From Hyphomicrobiaceae bacterium (GTDB taxonomy: Bacteria > Pseudomonadota > Alphaproteobacteria > Rhizobiales > Hyphomicrobiaceae): DNA of 64,000 nt. The first letter of the stretch is position 1. The number at the start of each line of letters is the position of its first letter. Below, one piece after another: positions 39,159 through 48,861 of this stretch. The translations under genes and the position numbers were made by a program. The stretch is taken from contig JALHOW010000001.1 of assembly GCA_022842785.1 (NCBI GenBank), forward strand, positions 496,001 to 560,000. Reading direction: 5' to 3'. The notes beneath the pieces are model-generated. The model made no database searches, was not told the DNA's origin, and was given only the letters and a program-made list of their open reading frames with translations.

Positions 39159-39701
39159 TCACGCCACGCGCCCGACGGCGTAGCGCGACTGGACGAAGCC
39201 CGATGGGTAGGCCGTCGTCTCGAAGTGCGTGAGGACAACGTCGTGCGGCAGCGTGCCGAAGAGCGGCCGGCCGGTCCCGATCAGGATGGGGATGCGCGTA
39301 ATGGTCATGTCCTCGATCAGGCCATCGGCCAGGAAAGACTGTATCAGCCGTCCGCCATCCACGTAGGCGCGTGACCATCCCTCGCGCCGCAGCATGTCGA
39401 GCACTTCCGTGGGGCCAAGTGCCAGGATCCGGACGCGGTCGGCGCGATCCGCCGGGACGGCTTCAGGGTCGAGCGTGCGGCTCAGGACGACGACTGGCTT
39501 GTCGTAAGGCCATTTGCCGAAAGAGAGGACTTTCTCGAATGTCCCCCGACCGATGATCAGGCCGTCCACGGAGTTCATGAAGTCCGCGTAGCCGTAGTCG
39601 TCGCCGATATCGGGCCACTGGTGCAGCCATTCGATGTCGCCGTCCGGGCGCGCGATGAAGCCATCGAGGCTGGTCGCGATGTAGACATGGCAGGTCGGCA
39701 T
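39159..39701 (-). CDS. dihydrofolate reductase family / RibD C-terminal-like protein
   Basis: VYIATSLDGFIARPDGDIEWLHQWP; GRGTFEKVLSFGKWPYDKPVVVLSRTL; AYVDGGRLIQSFLADGLIEDMTIT. Confidence 0.93.
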   Translation of the reverse strand: MPTCHVYIATSLDGFIARPDGDIEWLHQWPDIGDDYGYADFMNSVDGLIIGRGTFEKVLSFGKWPYDKPVVVLSRTLDPEAVPADRADRVRILALGPTEVLDMLRREGWSRAYVDGGRLIQSFLADGLIEDMTITRIPILIGTGRPLFGTLPHDVVLTHFETTAYPSGFVQSRYAVGRVA

Positions 39702-39884
39702 GGTCTCGGGAGCGTCTCGGGCTGGCTATGTGCTGCTGCGGGTCTTCTATCACATCGCGGCGCTTGCGCTCGCCCGCTCCCTCGGGGGATGATGGCTCAT
39801 CCGTGGTGCCGGCTGGCCGAGCCGCCACACCCCTTGGCACCGCTCAATCACAGAGACAGAACGATAGAAACCGGAGGAAACCGT

Positions 39885-40838
39885 ATGGTCGCCATCGCGA
39901 TCCTCGACGACTACCAGAACGTGGCCTTGTCGTTTGCCGACTGGTCACGTCTCAAAGCAGCCCATCAGGTTACGGTCTTCAAGCACGCCTTCGAGAGCGA
40001 GGCGGCGGCGCGCCGTGAGCTGCAGGCCTTCGACGTGGTTTGCTGCATGCGCGAGCGTACGCCCTTTCCGCGCTCGCTCATCGAGGCACTTCCCAATCTC
40101 AAGCTGATCGTCACGGCCGGCATGCGCAATGCCGCCATCGATACGGAGGCAGCAGCCGCACGCGGGATCAAGGTGTGCGGTTCGGACAGCGGCGGCCACG
40201 CGACGGCCGAGCTGACCATGGGCCTCATCCTGGCGCTGGCCCGCAACCTGCACATCGAGTTCGCGAACATGCGCGAAGGGCGCTGGCAGACGACGGTCGG
40301 TCGCGATCTCAAGGGGCGCACGCTCGGTCTTGTCGGGCTCGGCCGCCTCGGTGGGCATGTCGCGCGCATGGCGCAGGCCTTCGGCATGAACGTCATTGCC
40401 TGGAGCCCGAACCTCACGGACGAGCGCGCAGCCGAGCACAATGCGCGGCGCGCGGCAAAGGATGTGCTTTTCCGCGAGGCCGATGTGATCTCCGTGCACG
40501 TGGTGCTGTCGGCGCGCAGCCGCGGCATCGTCACGGCCGAGGATTTGGCGCTCATGAAGCCGACCGCCTTCTTCGTGAATACTTCGCGCGCGCCCCTCGT
40601 CGACAATGCGGCGCTGAGTGCGGCGCTCGCTGCGGGTAAAATCGCTGGTGCCGCGCTCGACGTCTACGAGGTCGAGCCGGTGCCGGCCGCTGAGGCCCTG
40701 CGCCGTGAGCCGCGCGCCGTTCTCACGCCGCACATCGGCTATGTGACCGAGGAAACCTATCAGCTGTTTTATCCCGGCATGGTCGAGGACATCGAGGCTT
40801 GGCTCGCGGGCAAGCCCGTACGCGTCATTGCAGGCTGA
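39885..40838 (+). CDS. D-2-hydroxyacid dehydrogenase family protein
   Basis: GRTLGLVGLGRLGGHVARMAQAFGMNVIAWSPN; ALMKPTAFFVNTSRAPLVDNAALSAAL; VLTPHIGYVTEETYQ. Confidence 0.93.
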   Translation: MVAIAILDDYQNVALSFADWSRLKAAHQVTVFKHAFESEAAARRELQAFDVVCCMRERTPFPRSLIEALPNLKLIVTAGMRNAAIDTEAAAARGIKVCGSDSGGHATAELTMGLILALARNLHIEFANMREGRWQTTVGRDLKGRTLGLVGLGRLGGHVARMAQAFGMNVIAWSPNLTDERAAEHNARRAAKDVLFREADVISVHVVLSARSRGIVTAEDLALMKPTAFFVNTSRAPLVDNAALSAALAAGKIAGAALDVYEVEPVPAAEALRREPRAVLTPHIGYVTEETYQLFYPGMVEDIEAWLAGKPVRVIAG

Positions 40839-40849
40839 GGGAGCGGCGG

Positions 40850-42121
40850 ATGATCATCGAAATTCTCTGCACGGGTGACGAGATCCTCACCGGCAAGACG
40901 ATCAACACGAACTTCAGCCATATGTCGGCGCGGCTCAACGAGCTTGGCCTGAGCGTGCGCTGGGGAACGACAGTCGGTGACGACCGCGAGACGCTCATGG
41001 AGGCCTTGCGCCTTGCCGCGTCTCGCGCCGATGCCGTGATCGTCAACGGCGGCCTGGGTCCAACGGTCGATGATCTCTCACAGGAGATCGCGGCGAAGGC
41101 CGCCGGCGTCGAGCTCGTGCTGAGCGAGGAATGGCTCGCGCGCATCGAGAGTTTTTATGCGCGACGTAACCGCGTCATGCCGCCGAACAACAGGAAGCAG
41201 GCGTTGCTTCCTGCGGGTGCCGAGCTGATCGACAATCCGATCGGCACGGCGTGCGGTTTCGCCGTGACCATCGGCAAGGCGCGCTTCTTCTTCACGCCGG
41301 GCGTTCCGCGCGAGATGCGCCGTATGCTCGACGAGCAGCTCATTCCGCGTCTTCTGGCGATGAGCGGCCTCAAGGGCGTGACGCGCCTGAAGCGCTTCCA
41401 CTCGTTCGGCATTGGTGAATCGCGTGCCGACGAAATGCTGGCTGGTATTCCGGGCCTCGAGGATGGCGGCAGCGTGAAGCTCGGCTTTCAGTCGCACTAT
41501 CCGCAACTCGAAACCAAGCTCGCAATCCGCGCCGATGACGAAGCGGCGCTTGCGGGCGCACTCGGTCCCATCGAGGCCGAGGTACGCCGTCGTCTCGGCA
41601 ACTTCATCATTGCGGAGGACGACCAGCGTCTCGAAGGTGTGATCCTCGACCGGCTGTCGGCGGGTGGTCACACACTCGCCATCGCCGAGATGGTGACGGG
41701 TGGTGGCGTTGCCGCGCGCCTGGCGCCGCAGCTGGCATCAGGGCCTGTGTTCCGACGCGGTATTGTCGGTCGCGATCTGGCGCAGGTATTCGGTGCCGTG
41801 GGTCTCGATGCAAATTTTTCGGCGGCCGGGATCACGGAGGATGCGGCGATTGCCGTTGCGCAGGGCCTGCGTCAGGTGAGCGGTGCGTCGCACGCAGTCG
41901 CGGTGCTGATGGAACTCGACGAGGGCGAGGATCGTCTCGAACTCGGCGGCAACATCCAGATCGGACTTGCCGATCCGACGGGCGCACTCGCGCGGCCGGC
42001 ACGCTTGCTCGGTGGACGCGAGTGGGTGCGCATGGGCGTGATCGAACTCGCACTTGATGCATTGCGTCGTCGCTTGCTCGGACTCGAGGTCGACGAGCGC
42101 ATCGACTTCGAGCGGAGATAA
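40850..42121 (+). CDS. cinA: CinA family protein (MoaB-like plus C-terminal domain)
   Basis: EILCTGDEILTGKTINTNFSHMSARLNELGLSVRWGTTVGDDRETLMEAL; NGGLGPTVDDLSQE; C-terminal LAIAEMVTGGGVAARLA. Confidence 0.9.
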   Translation: MIIEILCTGDEILTGKTINTNFSHMSARLNELGLSVRWGTTVGDDRETLMEALRLAASRADAVIVNGGLGPTVDDLSQEIAAKAAGVELVLSEEWLARIESFYARRNRVMPPNNRKQALLPAGAELIDNPIGTACGFAVTIGKARFFFTPGVPREMRRMLDEQLIPRLLAMSGLKGVTRLKRFHSFGIGESRADEMLAGIPGLEDGGSVKLGFQSHYPQLETKLAIRADDEAALAGALGPIEAEVRRRLGNFIIAEDDQRLEGVILDRLSAGGHTLAIAEMVTGGGVAARLAPQLASGPVFRRGIVGRDLAQVFGAVGLDANFSAAGITEDAAIAVAQGLRQVSGASHAVAVLMELDEGEDRLELGGNIQIGLADPTGALARPARLLGGREWVRMGVIELALDALRRRLLGLEVDERIDFERR

Positions 42122-42249
42122 TTGCTGTTTTTAGAAACGGCCTGACGGCCGGCGCGCAGTCACATGCTCATGAAGAGGGGCTTCGCAAGTCCGTGGTGGT
42201 CTGCGCCGCGAACGCGTGCCGCGACATTCGCCGAGCTCACTGCATGGCC

Positions 42250-42399
42250 GCCGCGGGCATAGCACCACGGAAGGGTTGCGAAGCGCCTCTTCCCAGCAGC
42301 CCGCGGCAAGTGAAAGACCCCGCCGCGGGCATAGCACCACGGAAGGGTTGCGAAGCACCTCTTCCCAGCAGCCCGCGGCAAGTAAAAGACTGCGCCGCG
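42250..42399. repeat. 72-bp tandem direct repeat (two full copies plus 6-bp start of a third), each with GCCGCGGGC/GCCCGCGGC inverted arms
   Basis: gccgcgggcatagcaccacggaagggttgcgaagc[g/a]cctcttcccagcagcccgcggcaagt[g/a]aaagac... at 42250 and 42322. Confidence 0.92.
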
Positions 42400-42688
42400 T
42401 CGCTGATACAAGCAATATGCTGTTGTCCTACATTCAGCCAAAAGCCGCTGAAGAGCCGCCGTTCAGCCAACGGCCTCGCACAATCGCGCGCTAGGTAGAG
42501 AGTGCTCGTTCTCCGCGTCGCGTATCTCGTTTCATCACGGAGAGCCTTCTCGAAGGCATCGTAACTTGGCCATCGGCCGAGAGCGATGTTGCTCACTCTG
42601 CAGCACCAGGAGCGCGTCCCGTGCCGAAGTCTCAACATCTCCCATCCACATGCCCGGGAGTGAGCCAACGACACCGACGTCGATCTCC

Positions 42689-42703
42689 TTAACGGCCGAT
42701 TAA
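42689..42703. promoter_or_regulatory. candidate CtrA full site TTAA-CGGCCGA-TTAA
   Basis: ccTTAACGGCCGATTAACC upstream of the LysM/M23 gene; a further TTAA at 42715. Confidence 0.7.
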
Positions 42704-42745
42704 CCAATTCACGGTTAACTGAAGGCGCGTAGAGGGGTGTACCAC

Positions 42746-44509
42746 ATGTTGCGTATTGTGCGTTTGTGTGAGCGTCTGCCAAGGTCCGCCACCACATTTC
42801 GGGGCGCGGCCGTTCTTGTGTTGGCGATGGCTGCCGGCGGTTGCAGTGCCGGTTTTGAAATGCCCTCGCTCAGCTACAACGGGGGCCCGTCATCGACGAG
42901 CAGCGTCCCCATTCCTCGCGAGCCCGTCTATCAGAACCGCGGCTCGAACTCGCTCGGTGATGAGCGCAGCTACAGCCAGCCCCAGGGACAGCCATACGGG
43001 CAGCCGTATGGACAGCCCTATGGTCAGCCATACAACGCGCCGGAAGGCACGGGCGTCGAGCGCTCCTACAGTCCTCCTTACGAGCGCGCGCCTCAGCGCC
43101 CGGAGTGGCGTCAGAGCAATCGCGGCACGCCGGTTTCACCTGAGGGCGAGCGTGGCGTGCACGTGTCGGAATTGTCCGGGGCCTATGATCGCGCGGCGCC
43201 GACGGGAGCCTCGTCTCGGTACACCCCACCGCCCGCGTCCGCGCCATATCGGAGCACGGATCCGGTTCCCGTTGCGGCTCCGGCACCGCCGCGCGCGAGC
43301 TTTGATGCGTCGCACGCCCCCGCTCCCGTCGAGGGCAATACGATCGAGGTCGCATCCGGCGATACGCTCTATGCGCTTTCCAAGAAGCACGGCGTTTCCG
43401 TCGCGGCGCTGATGAGCGCCAACAATCTGAAGAACGCGCAACTTCGCATTGGCCAGAAGCTCGTCGTGCCCTCGGCGAGCGCTCCACCGACGCGTCGCGT
43501 CGCGTCCCTGCCGTCGGCGCCGATGGCCGAGCCTGCACCGCCGCCTGCTGCTTTGCCGCCGCCCGCATTCCCGCCGCGTAGCGAGCGTCCCGAACCGCGC
43601 CTTCCGCACCATGAGGCGGGGCCGATGGTGCCGCCGCTCATAGAAACCGATCCGTCGACACCGGCTGCCACGCCGGCGCCCGCTCCAGCCGCGACGCCTG
43701 CACCGCGCAGTGCCGCGGCTGCCGATCCGTCCGGCTGGACGGGCACCTACACCGTCGCGCGCGGCGATAGCCTTTATGCCGTTGCCCGCAAGCATAATGT
43801 CGGCCTCAACGAGCTCGAGCGGGTCAACCAGATCACGGATCCGCGGCGCGTGAAGCCCGGCACCGTGCTCAAGGTGCCGCGTGCCGGCGATGCAGCACCC
43901 GTGGCGTCCGCTCCGGCGACGCCGCCGCCAGCGAAGATGGCAACTGATGGCGTCACACCGATCGTGCCGGTCATCATCAATGGCCGTCCTCGCACGGCCG
44001 CCATTGATACGGAGGCGCACACGCCGCCGGGTGGCTCGTTGACGGATGCCGCGCCGGCACCTCCTCCGCTCGCCAGGCAGGAGCCGACCGTCCGCGACGC
44101 GGCCGTACCTCCGGCGCCGAAGGCGTCACCGGCCACCGCGAAGTTCCGCTGGCCGGCGCGCGGCAAGATCATCTCGAACTTCGGACCGCAAGGCGGCGGT
44201 CAGAACGATGGCATCAATATCGCGTTGCCGCGCGGTGCTGACGTTCACGCGGCCGAGGCCGGCATCGTGACGTACGCGGGCGACGGTGTGCAGGGTTATG
44301 GCAACCTGCTCCTCATCCGCCACGATGGCGGCTGGATCACCGCCTACGCGCACAACGATTCACTGAACGTGAAGCAGGGCGAAGCCGTGCGGCGCGGGCA
44401 GGTCATCGCCAAGGCGGGAGCCACGGGCAGTGTCGACACGCCCCAGCTCCGCTTCGAGATCCGCCAGGGCGTCAAGCCGTTGGATCCCATTCAGCACCTC
44501 GAGAATTAA
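42746..44509 (+). CDS. putative lipoprotein with two LysM domains and an M23 (LytM) domain; DipM/NlpD-like
   Basis: GNTIEVASGDTLYALSKKHGVSVAALMSANNLKNAQLRIGQKLVVP; GTYTVARGDSLYAVARKHNVGLNELERVNQI; GRGKIISNFGPQGGGQNDGINIALPRGADVHAAEAGIVTYAG. Confidence 0.93.
   Translation: MLRIVRLCERLPRSATTFRGAAVLVLAMAAGGCSAGFEMPSLSYNGGPSSTSSVPIPREPVYQNRGSNSLGDERSYSQPQGQPYGQPYGQPYGQPYNAPEGTGVERSYSPPYERAPQRPEWRQSNRGTPVSPEGERGVHVSELSGAYDRAAPTGASSRYTPPPASAPYRSTDPVPVAAPAPPRASFDASHAPAPVEGNTIEVASGDTLYALSKKHGVSVAALMSANNLKNAQLRIGQKLVVPSASAPPTRRVASLPSAPMAEPAPPPAALPPPAFPPRSERPEPRLPHHEAGPMVPPLIETDPSTPAATPAPAPAATPAPRSAAAADPSGWTGTYTVARGDSLYAVARKHNVGLNELERVNQITDPRRVKPGTVLKVPRAGDAAPVASAPATPPPAKMATDGVTPIVPVIINGRPRTAAIDTEAHTPPGGSLTDAAPAPPPLARQEPTVRDAAVPPAPKASPATAKFRWPARGKIISNFGPQGGGQNDGINIALPRGADVHAAEAGIVTYAGDGVQGYGNLLLIRHDGGWITAYAHNDSLNVKQGEAVRRGQVIAKAGATGSVDTPQLRFEIRQGVKPLDPIQHLEN
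42986..43033 (+). repeat. four tandem 12-nt units encoding GQPY
   Basis: ggacagccatacgggcagccgtatggacagccctatggtcagccatac = GQPYGQPYGQPYGQPY. Confidence 0.95.
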
Positions 44510-44520
44510 TTGCGGACGGA

Positions 44521-44665
44521 CTTGAGGTGCAGCCTTCGGGGCAGGACCATCGCCCGGTCCTGCCCCGAAGCATTTCTGGAGCCGCTGCTGCAACTCTGCA
44601 GCGAGACCGGCGCTGAGCGCGACCCGCGCCGCCGTATGCGCATGGTCGGCGGCTTGCACCTCAGG
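44521..44665 (+). ncRNA. candidate structured RNA or leader between M23 and pncB
   Basis: Closing helix 44523-44531/44655-44663 (TGAGGTGCA/TGCACCTCA) encloses the 15-bp hairpin plus smaller hairpins at 44583-44603 and 44608-44631 (or 44629-44652). Confidence 0.35.
44534..44570 (+). terminator. 15-bp perfect stem-loop after the LysM/M23 gene (terminator or RNA element core)
   Basis: CTTCGGGGCAGGACC-atcgccc-GGTCCTGCCCCGAAG; no long T tract. Confidence 0.7.
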
Positions 44666-44745
44666 CGTTGATTTGCGACGTTTGCCCGACTGCATTGGCA
44701 TGCGGGCGGCTTCCCTGCGCCCGTCACGAGAGGACGCTGGGGTCA

Positions 44746-46038
44746 ATGACCGACATCGCGACCCGGGTCTACAACCACGCCTGGAAGATCGATCCGATCG
44801 TCCGTTCGGTGCTCGACACCGATTTCTACAAGCTATTGATGGCGCAGATGATCTTTCGGCGTCATCGCGACACGCGGGTGACCTTCGGCATCATCAACCG
44901 TACGGCGAGCGTGCCGCTGGCCAACCTCATCGACGAGGGGGCGCTGCGCGAACAGCTCGACCATATCCGCTCGCTCTCGCTGAGCCGTGGCGAGTCGACC
45001 TGGCTGCGCGGCAATATGTTCTACGGCAAGCGGCAGATGTTCTCGCCCGACTTCATCGAGTGGCTCGAGGACTTCCGCTTTCCGGCCTACCACCTCGAGC
45101 GGCGCGGCAACCAGTACGAGCTGACGTTCGAGGGGCCCTGGATCGAGACCACCATGTGGGAGATCCCCGCGCTCGCCGTGGTCATGGAACTGCACAGCCG
45201 CGCCGTGACCAAGGGTCTCGGGAAGTTCGAGCTGCAAGTGCTCTATGCGCGCGCCATGACGCGCGTGTGGGAGAATATCCAGAGACTGAGCACGCTGCCG
45301 AACCTGAGCATCGCCGATTTCGGCACGCGGCGGCGCCACGGATTTCTCTGGCAGGACTGGTGCGTGCAGGCGAGCACAGAAGGATTGGGCAAGGCCTTCA
45401 CCGGAACGTCGAACTGCCTCATCGCTATGCACCGCGAGGTCGAGGCGATCGGCACCAATGCGCACGAGCTGCCCATGGTCTATGCGGCGCTTGCCAGAGA
45501 CGACCGTGAGCTTGCCGAAGCGCCCTATGAAGTGCTCGCCGACTGGCAGGATGCGTATGACGGAAATCTGCGCATTGTTCTGCCGGACACGTATGGCACG
45601 CAGAACTTCTTCGATAGGGCGCCCGAATGGGTGGCGCGCTGGACCGGTGTTCGCGTGGATTCCGGCGACCCGATCGAGGGCGGCGAGATGGCAATCGCCT
45701 GGTGGAAGAAGAACGGCCAGGATCCGGCGAAGAAGCTCGCGATTTTCTCCGATGGCCTCGATGTGGATCTCATTCACAAGATTCATCGCCACTTCCACGG
45801 CCGCATTCGCATCGGCTATGGCTGGGGCACGCTGCTCACCAATGATTTCCGCGGCCTTGGCCCGAACGGTGGGCTCGATCCCTTCTCGATCGTGTGCAAG
45901 GTGATCTCGGCGAACGGCCGCCCGGCGGTGAAGATCTCGGACAACCCGACGAAGGCCGTCGGGCCGGCCGAGGAGATCGCGCGCTATCGCCGCGTATTCC
46001 GTGTCGGCACGCAGGTCGCGACGCCGGTTGTCGTCTAG
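44746..46038 (+). CDS. pncB: nicotinate phosphoribosyltransferase
   Basis: [77 protein letters not shown]. Confidence 0.97.
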   Translation: MTDIATRVYNHAWKIDPIVRSVLDTDFYKLLMAQMIFRRHRDTRVTFGIINRTASVPLANLIDEGALREQLDHIRSLSLSRGESTWLRGNMFYGKRQMFSPDFIEWLEDFRFPAYHLERRGNQYELTFEGPWIETTMWEIPALAVVMELHSRAVTKGLGKFELQVLYARAMTRVWENIQRLSTLPNLSIADFGTRRRHGFLWQDWCVQASTEGLGKAFTGTSNCLIAMHREVEAIGTNAHELPMVYAALARDDRELAEAPYEVLADWQDAYDGNLRIVLPDTYGTQNFFDRAPEWVARWTGVRVDSGDPIEGGEMAIAWWKKNGQDPAKKLAIFSDGLDVDLIHKIHRHFHGRIRIGYGWGTLLTNDFRGLGPNGGLDPFSIVCKVISANGRPAVKISDNPTKAVGPAEEIARYRRVFRVGTQVATPVVV

Positions 46039-46049
46039 GCGGGCATGTC

Positions 46050-46937
46050 ATGATCGCTGGCGATCGTATTCCGTTGCTCCGCTCCTGGCTCTTCATCGGC
46101 GGGCCGAATGCCGAGGAAAGCACGGCGCGGGCGAGCGGCGCCGACGCGGTCATTCTCGAACTCGAAGATTTCACGCCACCTGACGCGCGGCCAGCCGCGC
46201 GCGCAGCAGCGCCTCGCCTGCTCGCGGCGTGGCGGGCGGCCGGTGCGGTCGCAGCCGTGCGCGTCAATCCGCTGGCTGGCGACGGCACCGCTGATCTTGC
46301 GGCGGTCATGGCGGGAGCGCCGGATATCGTCATGCTGCCCAAGGTGCGAGGGGCGGCGGATATTGTCGAGCTTGCGTCTGCGGTCACGGGTCACGAGCGT
46401 CGGCTTGGTCTGGCCGAAGGCAGCACGCTTATTGTTCCGAATATTGAAAGTGCGGCAGCGCTTTTCGAAACGCGGGCGATTGCCGGCGCCGATCCGCGCG
46501 TTGTCGCCTGTCTAATGGCCAGCGAGGACATGACCGCCGATCTCGGCGCGCCACGCACCAAAGAAGGCGGCGAGATCGCATTCGCGCGCGCCTATTTCCA
46601 TGCGGCGTGCGTCGCGGCGAGCGTCCGCTCTATCGACTATCCCTATACCTACGCCGACGACGAGGGCCTGCGCGCGAGCTGTGCCGGCGCCAAGGCGCTT
46701 GGCATCATGGCCAAGTCGCTCGTCGCACCGGAGCACGCGAAGCTCGTCAACGAGGCGTTCACGCCGACCGACGCGGAAGTGGCTCTGGCCAAGCGGATCG
46801 TTGCCGCTTTCGAGACGGCGCGGCAGGGCGGGCGGGATCGAGCCCACGTCGATGATCACCTCGTCGAGATACCGACCTGGCGCAATGCCGTGGCACTCCT
46901 CACGCGCGCGACCGCACTGAAGAAGTCGACGGCCTAG
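46050..46937 (+). CDS. HpcH/HpaI aldolase/citrate lyase family (CitE-like CoA ester lyase)
   Basis: RSWLFIGGPNAEESTARASGADAVILELEDFTPPDARPAAR; VMLPKVRGAADI; AEGSTLIVPNIESAAALFETRAIAG; SLVAPEHAKLVNEAFTPT. Confidence 0.9.
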   Translation: MIAGDRIPLLRSWLFIGGPNAEESTARASGADAVILELEDFTPPDARPAARAAAPRLLAAWRAAGAVAAVRVNPLAGDGTADLAAVMAGAPDIVMLPKVRGAADIVELASAVTGHERRLGLAEGSTLIVPNIESAAALFETRAIAGADPRVVACLMASEDMTADLGAPRTKEGGEIAFARAYFHAACVAASVRSIDYPYTYADDEGLRASCAGAKALGIMAKSLVAPEHAKLVNEAFTPTDAEVALAKRIVAAFETARQGGRDRAHVDDHLVEIPTWRNAVALLTRATALKKSTA

Positions 46938-46946
46938 AGACGGTTG

Positions 46947-47333
46947 CTACTGGGGGAACTTCTTGAGGTAGGCGATCAGGTCTTTGCGGTCCTGCTCGTC
47001 CTTTATGCCTGCGAATGCCATCTTATTGCCGGGCATCGAGGCACGCGGATTGAGGAGGTACTCCAGCATCTTCTCGTCAGTCCACACCCAGCCTTCGGCG
47101 CCAGCCTTCTTGTTGGCGTCGGAGTAGTTGAACCCCTCGATGGTGCCCGCCTTGCGGCCGATGATGCCGTTGAGGAATGGGCCGACCTTGTTCTTCGCGT
47201 TCTCGCCGACATCGTGACACGCGCGGCAGCGCTTGAAGACCTCGGCACCGTTGTCGGCATCCTGGGCCGAGACGAGGGTCGCCCCGAGAAGGCCGGTGGC
47301 AGCGATCGCAGAAAGCAGAACGGCCCGCTTCAT
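46947..47333 (-). CDS. soluble c-type cytochrome
   Basis: Signal peptide; GAEVFKRCRACHDVGENAKNKVGPFLNGIIGRKAG; PGNKMAFAGIKDEQDRKDLIAYL. Confidence 0.95.
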   Translation of the reverse strand: MKRAVLLSAIAATGLLGATLVSAQDADNGAEVFKRCRACHDVGENAKNKVGPFLNGIIGRKAGTIEGFNYSDANKKAGAEGWVWTDEKMLEYLLNPRASMPGNKMAFAGIKDEQDRKDLIAYLKKFPQ

Positions 47334-47460
47334 CTTTCACTCCTATGGCGGCCATCAGCGTGGCCTTGTGCCTCTCGAACTATTCTAGGAGTGATCTTAC
47401 ACGCGAAAGCAGGCAGCGTCGGTCCGCGCGACCAAATGCTGCACACGGAATGCCGTCGCC

Positions 47461-48489
47461 TCAGGCGCGGCCATCGGGTTGGCGCGGCACGGGCGCAGGC
47501 CTCCGCTTCGGCCGGCTTGGCTCCGCAACAGCTTCCTTCTTGGCCGATGCGCCGACCGCGAGGCATGGCTTCAGCAGCCGTTCGAGATCGAGGCGCTGGT
47601 TCCAGTAGGGTTCCGAACCGTAGATGTCGCTCAGGAACTCGATGAAGACGTTGACTTTCTCGGGCATGAAGTCACGGCACGGGTAGACGGCGTGGATGGC
47701 TACGCTGTCGGAGCCGCAGTACTGCGGCAGCAGCACCTGGAGTGCACCGCTTTCGAGTTCCGGCCCGATGTCCCAGGTAGAGCGCAGGCCGATACCGAGC
47801 CCTGCGAGCAGCGCCTCGCGCACGAATTCAAGCGAATTCGAGCGGATGTTGCCCTTGACCTTGAGATGGTGCTCGCCGTCGGGGCCGTGCAGGCGCCAGT
47901 AGTCCTGTGCGCCGGCCGAGAGGCAGTTGTGGAAGTCGAGATCCGCGAGGCTCGTGGGGGCGCCGAAGTTCTCGATGTACTTGGGCGCGGCACAGATCAC
48001 GCGCCGGTCACTGGCAAGCTTGCGCTGGACGAGCGAGCTGTCGCGCAGCTCGCCGATGCGGACGGCCAGATCGAAGCCCTCGCGGATGATGTCGACGAAG
48101 CTGTCGGTGAGATGGAAGTCGAGCTCGATCTCGGGGTATTTGGCCAGGAACTGAGGCAGGTACGGCGCAATGTGGAGACGGCTGAATGCCGTCGGTACCG
48201 TGACCTTGAGTACGCCGCGCGGCTTCGTGTTGCGACGACTGACGAAATCCTCGGCCTCGGCTATCAGGCTCAGGATGTCGACCACGCGCTTGAAATAGCC
48301 TTCGCCGGTCTCGGTGAGTGTAAGCTGGCGCGTGGTGCGCTGAAAGAGGCGGGTGCCGAGGCGCTCCTCCAGCAGGCTCACGCGCTTCGATACCACGGCC
48401 GGCGACAACCCCATCTCGCGGCCCGCCGCGGACATGTTGCCGGTGCGTGCGACGCGGGCAAAAATCTCGAGATCCGTGATGGCTGTCAC
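47461..48489 (-). CDS. LysR-family transcriptional regulator
   Basis: FARVARTGNMSAAGREMGLSPAVVSKRVSLLEERLGTRLFQRTTRQLTLTETGEGYF. Confidence 0.95.
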   Translation of the reverse strand: MTAITDLEIFARVARTGNMSAAGREMGLSPAVVSKRVSLLEERLGTRLFQRTTRQLTLTETGEGYFKRVVDILSLIAEAEDFVSRRNTKPRGVLKVTVPTAFSRLHIAPYLPQFLAKYPEIELDFHLTDSFVDIIREGFDLAVRIGELRDSSLVQRKLASDRRVICAAPKYIENFGAPTSLADLDFHNCLSAGAQDYWRLHGPDGEHHLKVKGNIRSNSLEFVREALLAGLGIGLRSTWDIGPELESGALQVLLPQYCGSDSVAIHAVYPCRDFMPEKVNVFIEFLSDIYGSEPYWNQRLDLERLLKPCLAVGASAKKEAVAEPSRPKRRPAPVPRQPDGRA

Positions 48490-48861
48490 AGCGTTCTCCC
48501 CTTAAACGCACGTCCGAGCCTGATGATGCTCTTCCTACAGAAGAGTCCATTATGCCCGGCAATGACCAAAGTGTGTCGGCCGATATAACCCGTCACGATC
48601 AGTATTGTTCCCAGGCGTTGAAAATGCGCGGGACGCACCGTTGCGCCCGATCTACAACTAGCACCGCCGCGATGGTCAGTCCCCTGTCGGTTCCGACACT
48701 TGCATGGCGGAGCCTCGTCGCGCGCAGGCCTCATTGTCCGAAGTCGACGGCACGGTGCTAAGATGTGGACTACCGAATCCCGCTGTTTGGGCGCTCGGCG
48801 CTCGACGATATGAATTCAGTCCTATCAGGTCGTCGCTGCGGATCGAAAGGTAAGGGTCCCG

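Noticed and set aside
42250-42399. Possible CRISPR array
   Set aside because: Two contiguous direct copies with no spacers and no cas genes.
42237-42797. 186-aa minus-strand ORF with internal 24-aa repeats
   Set aside because: The repeat follows from the 72-bp DNA tandem duplication; the same happens in other frames.
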